A stretch of DNA of 36,636 bases from CAZLPW01 sp964561495. Lineage in GTDB: Bacteria; Fidelibacterota; Marinisomatia; Marinisomatales; UBA1611. This document shows positions 32,985 to 36,636 of the stretch, one piece after another. The position numbers and the translations under genes are program-made. The notes under the pieces were generated by a model. It was not told where the DNA came from and did not search any database. It was given only the letters and a program-made list of their open reading frames with translations. How positions within the stretch are numbered: position 1 is the first letter of the stretch; every line of letters starts with the position of its first letter. The stretch covers positions 1 through 36,636 of the forward strand of contig CAZLPW010000014.1 of NCBI GenBank assembly GCA_964561495.1, in the 5' to 3' direction.

Positions 32985-35108
32985 ATGATGAAGGGGTTTT
33001 TAATTATTTTAAGAAATTGTTTGCTACTTGTATTTGCTGGTATTGTTTTAGGTTTGTTTTTAATAGATTATTTTTCAAAAAACCTTCCTTCGATAGAACA
33101 ATTAGAAAATTATGATCCCGATTTAGTTACACAAATTATCTCTTCTGATGGAGTTGTTTTGAATGAATTGTTTGTAATGAAAAGAGTATTTGTTGAATTA
33201 GATAAAATTCCTAAGCATATGTTAAATGCCGTTATTTCATCTGAGGATAAACGATTTTACGATCATTGGGGTCTATCAATAAGAAGTCTTTTCCGCGCGA
33301 TAATTGTTAATATTTCATCGTGGAATCCTTATGCCCAGGGTTTTAGTACTATTACACAGCAACTCGCAAGAAACCTATATAAATCAGTAGGCTTTGAAGA
33401 TAGTTATATTCGAAAAATAAAAGAAATTATTACTGCGATTCAAATTGAAAGAACATATACAAAAGATGAAATTTTAGAAATGTATCTAAACACAGTCCAT
33501 TTTGGACATGGTACTTATGGAGTAGAGGCTGCAACTAAAAGGTTTTTTGGAAAAGAATCAAATCAGCTTTATATTGATGAATCAGCTCTTTTAGTTGGGT
33601 TACTTCCTGCTCCAGCTAGTTATTCACCTATACATCATGCTGATAGAGCGCAATTGCGCAGAAATACAGTTTTAAGACTTATGCGAGATCAAGGCTATAT
33701 ATCAAACAGTATATATTATGAAAACCGAGTTAAGGATCTTGAGTCAGTTCAAGATCAGCCAAAACAAGGACAAGCACCCTATTTTACAGAATATGTTCGT
33801 CGAATTTTAGAAAAAGAAGATGAATCATTAGGTATAAATATTTATAGAGATGGGTTAAAAATCTATACTACACTTGATTCTAGACTTCAAAGCATTGCTG
33901 ATTCTGCAGTATATACTACTATTTTAGAAGATCAAGCTAGACTAAATCGTCGTTTGTTTAAGAATAGAGAAGAATTCGAACAATTAGCATATTTAACAAT
34001 TTTTTCTGAAGATACTATTATTTCTATGCTTGAGGGTAAGGGGAAATTATATAAAGAGCTTCGAGATAAATTACTTGTTCAATGTGCGTTTGTTTCTATA
34101 GATCCTAAAACAGGAGCAATATTATCAATGATAGGGGGGAGACCAGATTATCATGATCAATATAATAGATCTGTTCAAGCTCGAAGACAGCCAGGATCAG
34201 TTTTTAAGCCTTTTGTATATACTACAGCATTAGATAATGGTTACCCTGTTACTGAACAGCTATTGAATCAACCTGTAGTGTTAAATGTCCAAAATACTGA
34301 TGGAACTTGGGTAAAATGGAAGCCGCAAAATTATGATGGTAGCACTGGAGGGTTAACGACCTTTAGAGAAGGCTTAAGAAAGTCATTAAATCTAATATCA
34401 GTTAGAATGGTACAGCAAGATCTTGCTCCAGCAGAAGCGGTTAAAAGGAATGCGAAGCGAATGGGCATTTCAACTGATATTCGCGCTGTGGATGCAATTG
34501 CACTTGGGACTTCAGAAGTTTACCCAATTGAAATGGTAGCTGCATATTCTGCCTTAGCCAATAATGGGGTTTATTCAAAGCCATATGCCATCACTAGGAT
34601 AGAAGATCGTTATGGAAATATTTTGAAAGAATATTATCCTGATCAAAAAGAAGTATTGAGTGCAGAAACTGCTTATCTAATGACAAATCTTATGCAAACT
34701 GTTATGGATAGAGGTACGGGTGGAAGTAGTCGATGGAAGTATAATTTTAACAGGCCTGCAGCGGGTAAAACTGGTACTACACAAGGTTGGAGTGATGCTT
34801 GGTTTGTCGGTTATACTCCTCAAATTGCTGCTGGGTGTTGGTTTGGAGTTGATGATTTTTCAGTTCCTTTGGGTCCAGGACAAGATGGGACAAAAGCTGC
34901 TTTGCCAGCATGGGCGCGTTTTATGCGTGAGGCTCATGATACATTAGATTTTAAGAATATAAATTTTACAATGCCTGATGGTATAATTCAGAAAGAAATT
35001 TGTTCATTGACCAAAAAAAAGCCACAATCGGGTTGTCCATTAGAGTCAGAGGTTTTTAAAAGTGGCACAGAGCCAGCAATGACTTGTCAAGTTCATCGTG
35101 CTGGATGA
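32985..35108 (+). CDS. Class A penicillin-binding protein (PBP1A family)
   Basis: This 707-aa bifunctional cell-wall enzyme has one N-terminal membrane anchor (about 5-28). The GT51 glycosyltransferase domain has catalytic Glu87 in SSEDKRFYDHWG, QGFSTITQQLARNLY, and EMYLNTVHFGHGTYGVEAAT. The transpeptidase domain has the nucleophile S405 in GSVFK, SLN in RKSLNLISVR and K595-T-G-T in GKTGTTQGWSDAWF. It polymerises and crosslinks peptidoglycan in the periplasm. ATG is doubled at the start (32985 and 32988), with no strong ribosome site. It is 83 nt after fumC and probably has its own promoter. Confidence 0.96.
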   Translation: MMKGFLIILRNCLLLVFAGIVLGLFLIDYFSKNLPSIEQLENYDPDLVTQIISSDGVVLNELFVMKRVFVELDKIPKHMLNAVISSEDKRFYDHWGLSIRSLFRAIIVNISSWNPYAQGFSTITQQLARNLYKSVGFEDSYIRKIKEIITAIQIERTYTKDEILEMYLNTVHFGHGTYGVEAATKRFFGKESNQLYIDESALLVGLLPAPASYSPIHHADRAQLRRNTVLRLMRDQGYISNSIYYENRVKDLESVQDQPKQGQAPYFTEYVRRILEKEDESLGINIYRDGLKIYTTLDSRLQSIADSAVYTTILEDQARLNRRLFKNREEFEQLAYLTIFSEDTIISMLEGKGKLYKELRDKLLVQCAFVSIDPKTGAILSMIGGRPDYHDQYNRSVQARRQPGSVFKPFVYTTALDNGYPVTEQLLNQPVVLNVQNTDGTWVKWKPQNYDGSTGGLTTFREGLRKSLNLISVRMVQQDLAPAEAVKRNAKRMGISTDIRAVDAIALGTSEVYPIEMVAAYSALANNGVYSKPYAITRIEDRYGNILKEYYPDQKEVLSAETAYLMTNLMQTVMDRGTGGSSRWKYNFNRPAAGKTGTTQGWSDAWFVGYTPQIAAGCWFGVDDFSVPLGPGQDGTKAALPAWARFMREAHDTLDFKNINFTMPDGIIQKEICSLTKKKPQSGCPLESEVFKSGTEPAMTCQVHRAG

Positions 35109-35121
35109 ACTTAAGATTCTT

Positions 35122-36477
35122 CTACTTCGATTTTAAAGTTTTAATTAAGCTAATTGGTGCCTGTTCTCTTACGGTATAGATAGTTAAATAAAACGAAATA
35201 ATAAACATAATTAAATTGGGAAACCACATTCCTGTCCCAGCATTTAACAGATTTCTATCAGCCATTTTTTCACATCCTAATAGTAAAACATAGTAAACTA
35301 AAAAGAAAAAAAAGCTTAAACTAGTACTTACCGCGAACCCACCTCTTTTTGCCATAACCCCTAATGGTGCACCAAGCAAAACAAATAAAATACATGCAAA
35401 TGGGATAGAAAATTTTTTATGAATTTCAACATTATATTTGTTACTGCTTTTTTGGTAACTTTTTAAAAGGCTGAATTCATTTTTCAATTGTCTTTCAAGG
35501 CTTCGTATTTGTCTTTCTTTTTTTCTTATTTCAATTTTCGTTAATGTACTATCATTTTCTAAAGATAATTTTTTCCCTTTAATGATTTCATTTGCAATCA
35601 ATTTATTTTTTGCTTCAATACTATCACCAAAAACTCGAAAAAAAGCTCCTTTTATTCTATTTGTGACTACTTTTTCTCGATGCTTATACCCGCTTATTTT
35701 TTTTAGCATCATAGATACATTCATTTCTCTATCAGTTCTATTTGATGAATCTCTTCGGTTTAAGAGTAAGTCATCAGCAGGAATAATAATATTATGTTTT
35801 TTAAATACTATTCTTCTATAATTTGTATAATCACCAATCTCTAATTCATGGATTTCACCATCAAATAAACTTAGAAGAAAGGCATCTTTAAGTGTTGAAA
35901 TATTGCCAGAATTAGCGCGGATACTTGTTTGTGATTCTTTTTTCCCTTTTGAAAATATTCGAACATCATACATGAGATTATTTGATTTTTCTCCAATGAT
36001 CATACTATAGCCAGGTAAATTGTCCATGAATATTCCTGGCTCAATATTCATATCAGGTCTTTTCCTATAAATATCACCTGATAATAGTCTAGCGCGAAAA
36101 TTCATCTCAGGGAGGATGAAATTATTAAAATAGATTAAAATACTAGCTACAAATAAGCCGAAAATTAAAGGTGCCCTAATAATGGATAAAAAACTAATCC
36201 CAGATGCTCTCATTGCATTTATTTCATTGTCCTCTGATAGCCTTCCAAAAGTCATGAGGGTAGCAATTAATACAGCCATCGGTACTGAAAGAGCTATTAT
36301 CCAAGCTAAATTAAGAAATAAATATTCTAAAATAGTTTGAATATCCAATCCCTTTCCAAGAAATCTATCAATTGCCCTTAAGAGAAAATTGATAAATAAA
36401 ATAAATACAATAATAAGGACAGAAAAAATAAATGGGAGTATTAATTCCTGAATTAAATATCTAGACACTAGTCGCAT
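35122..36477 (-). CDS. LptF/LptG-family permease (LPS export)
   Basis: The 451-aa product has the YjgP/YjgQ layout: three N-terminal membrane spans (about 12-34, 54-76, 95-112, with MRASGISFLSIIRAP between), a periplasmic beta-jellyroll region (about 120-290), and three C-terminal spans (FACILFVLLGAPLGVMAKRG to LLGCEKMADR and beyond). APLGVMAKRGGFA is the family coupling segment. It forms the inner-membrane LptBFG transporter that extracts LPS or a similar lipid. ATG at 36477 (MRLVSRYLIQELI) is taken as start because it matches the family N-terminus; a TTG at 36504 would add nine residues. A Lys/Glu-rich coiled-coil-like stretch (about 275-340) is inserted before the C-terminal spans. LptF or LptG cannot be told apart here. 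Confidence 0.9.
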   Translation of the reverse strand: MRLVSRYLIQELILPFIFSVLIIVFILFINFLLRAIDRFLGKGLDIQTILEYLFLNLAWIIALSVPMAVLIATLMTFGRLSEDNEINAMRASGISFLSIIRAPLIFGLFVASILIYFNNFILPEMNFRARLLSGDIYRKRPDMNIEPGIFMDNLPGYSMIIGEKSNNLMYDVRIFSKGKKESQTSIRANSGNISTLKDAFLLSLFDGEIHELEIGDYTNYRRIVFKKHNIIIPADDLLLNRRDSSNRTDREMNVSMMLKKISGYKHREKVVTNRIKGAFFRVFGDSIEAKNKLIANEIIKGKKLSLENDSTLTKIEIRKKERQIRSLERQLKNEFSLLKSYQKSSNKYNVEIHKKFSIPFACILFVLLGAPLGVMAKRGGFAVSTSLSFFFFLVYYVLLLGCEKMADRNLLNAGTGMWFPNLIMFIISFYLTIYTVREQAPISLIKTLKSK

Positions 36478-36552
36478 ACAATAAATTACTATTAATAATT
36501 TCAACTTTTTGAATTGAAAATAATTTAAATCTAGTTAGATTATGTTAATTTC

Positions 36553-36579
36553 TTGTACCTAAGAATTTAATTATATAAA
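36553..36579 (+). promoter_or_regulatory. Possible promoter for tRNA-His
   Basis: TTGTAC at 36553-36558 and TATAAA at 36574-36579 are spaced by 15 nt, slightly short of the usual 17. The box ends 6 nt before the tRNA, which would give a very short or absent 5' leader. This is weak evidence in AT-rich DNA. Confidence 0.28.
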
Positions 36580-36585
36580 AAATAT

Positions 36586-36636
36586 GGTGGGTGTAGCTCA
36601 GTTGGTTAGAGCACCTGGTTGTGGCCCAGGAGGTCG
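36586..36636 (+). tRNA. tRNA-His (GTG), 3' part beyond the window
   Basis: The first 51 bases fold as a tRNA: acceptor GTGGGTG preceded by an extra G (the G-1 of tRNA-His at 36586), TA at positions 8-9, D arm GCTC-AGTTGGTTA-GAGC, and anticodon stem CCTGG/CCAGG around the loop TTGTGGC with anticodon GTG. The window ends in the variable/T arm. Confidence 0.95.

Noticed and set aside
36502..36504. TTG start for the LptF/LptG permease
   Set aside because: ATG at 36477 matches the usual family N-terminus, and no ribosome site supports the longer form.

Overview
This AT-rich window looks like a chromosomal contig from a Gram-negative member of the FCB superphylum, most likely a marine Candidatus Marinimicrobia (SAR406) or a close relative. 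The lineage is inferred, not proven. It rests on a TonB-dependent receptor with an N-terminal carboxypeptidase-like domain, a secreted protein ending in a type IX secretion (T9SS) type A sorting domain, an LptF/LptG permease, a two-subunit 2-oxoacid:ferredoxin oxidoreductase, a DUF2480-like protein and the strong AT bias. No phage, IS element, rRNA or CRISPR array was seen.

Layout. (1) 1-4975, minus strand: a T9SS-type secreted protein followed by a TonB-dependent receptor cut off by the window edge, with a perfect 12-bp hairpin between them. (2) 4976-5361: an intergenic stretch holding a probable unlisted 39-aa single-span membrane protein with its own terminator-like hairpin. (3) 5362-9246, plus strand: etfB, etfA and a membrane-bound heme/iron-sulfur ETF:quinone oxidoreductase. 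(4) 9270-16095, minus strand: an acyl-CoA catabolism cluster (3-hydroxyacyl-CoA dehydrogenase, two half-size MaoC dehydratases, an NPD-type flavoprotein, an AtuA/DUF1446 protein, an enoyl-CoA hydratase and an acryloyl-CoA reductase-like enzyme). (5) 16124-18503: a lipoprotein hydrolase, a frameshifted 2-oxoglutarate-dependent oxygenase, a dCMP deaminase and a DUF2480-like protein. (6) 18504-25277, minus strand: a complete Suf iron-sulfur assembly operon headed by an IscR-like Rrf2 regulator, with a perfect 16-bp palindrome upstream. (7) 25379-28429: selD, itself a selenoprotein with an in-frame UGA and a SECIS-like hairpin, and a CASTOR/POLLUX-type ion channel. (8) 28648-35108, plus strand: korA, korB, fumC and a class A penicillin-binding protein. 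(9) 35122-36636: an LptF/LptG permease and the 5' part of a tRNA-His.

How it fits together. The etf genes and the membrane oxidoreductase would carry electrons from acyl-CoA dehydrogenases (not in this window) to quinone, which matches the convergent acyl-CoA cluster next to them. KorAB and fumarase belong to the oxidative or reductive TCA cycle. Suf would supply Fe-S clusters to the ETF oxidoreductase, KorAB and the Rrf2 sensor. The strongest unexpected signals are the selenocysteine-containing SelD with a hand-foldable SECIS, the IscR-like operator in front of suf, the 39-aa membrane protein gene, and the acyl-CoA cluster with no assigned substrate.
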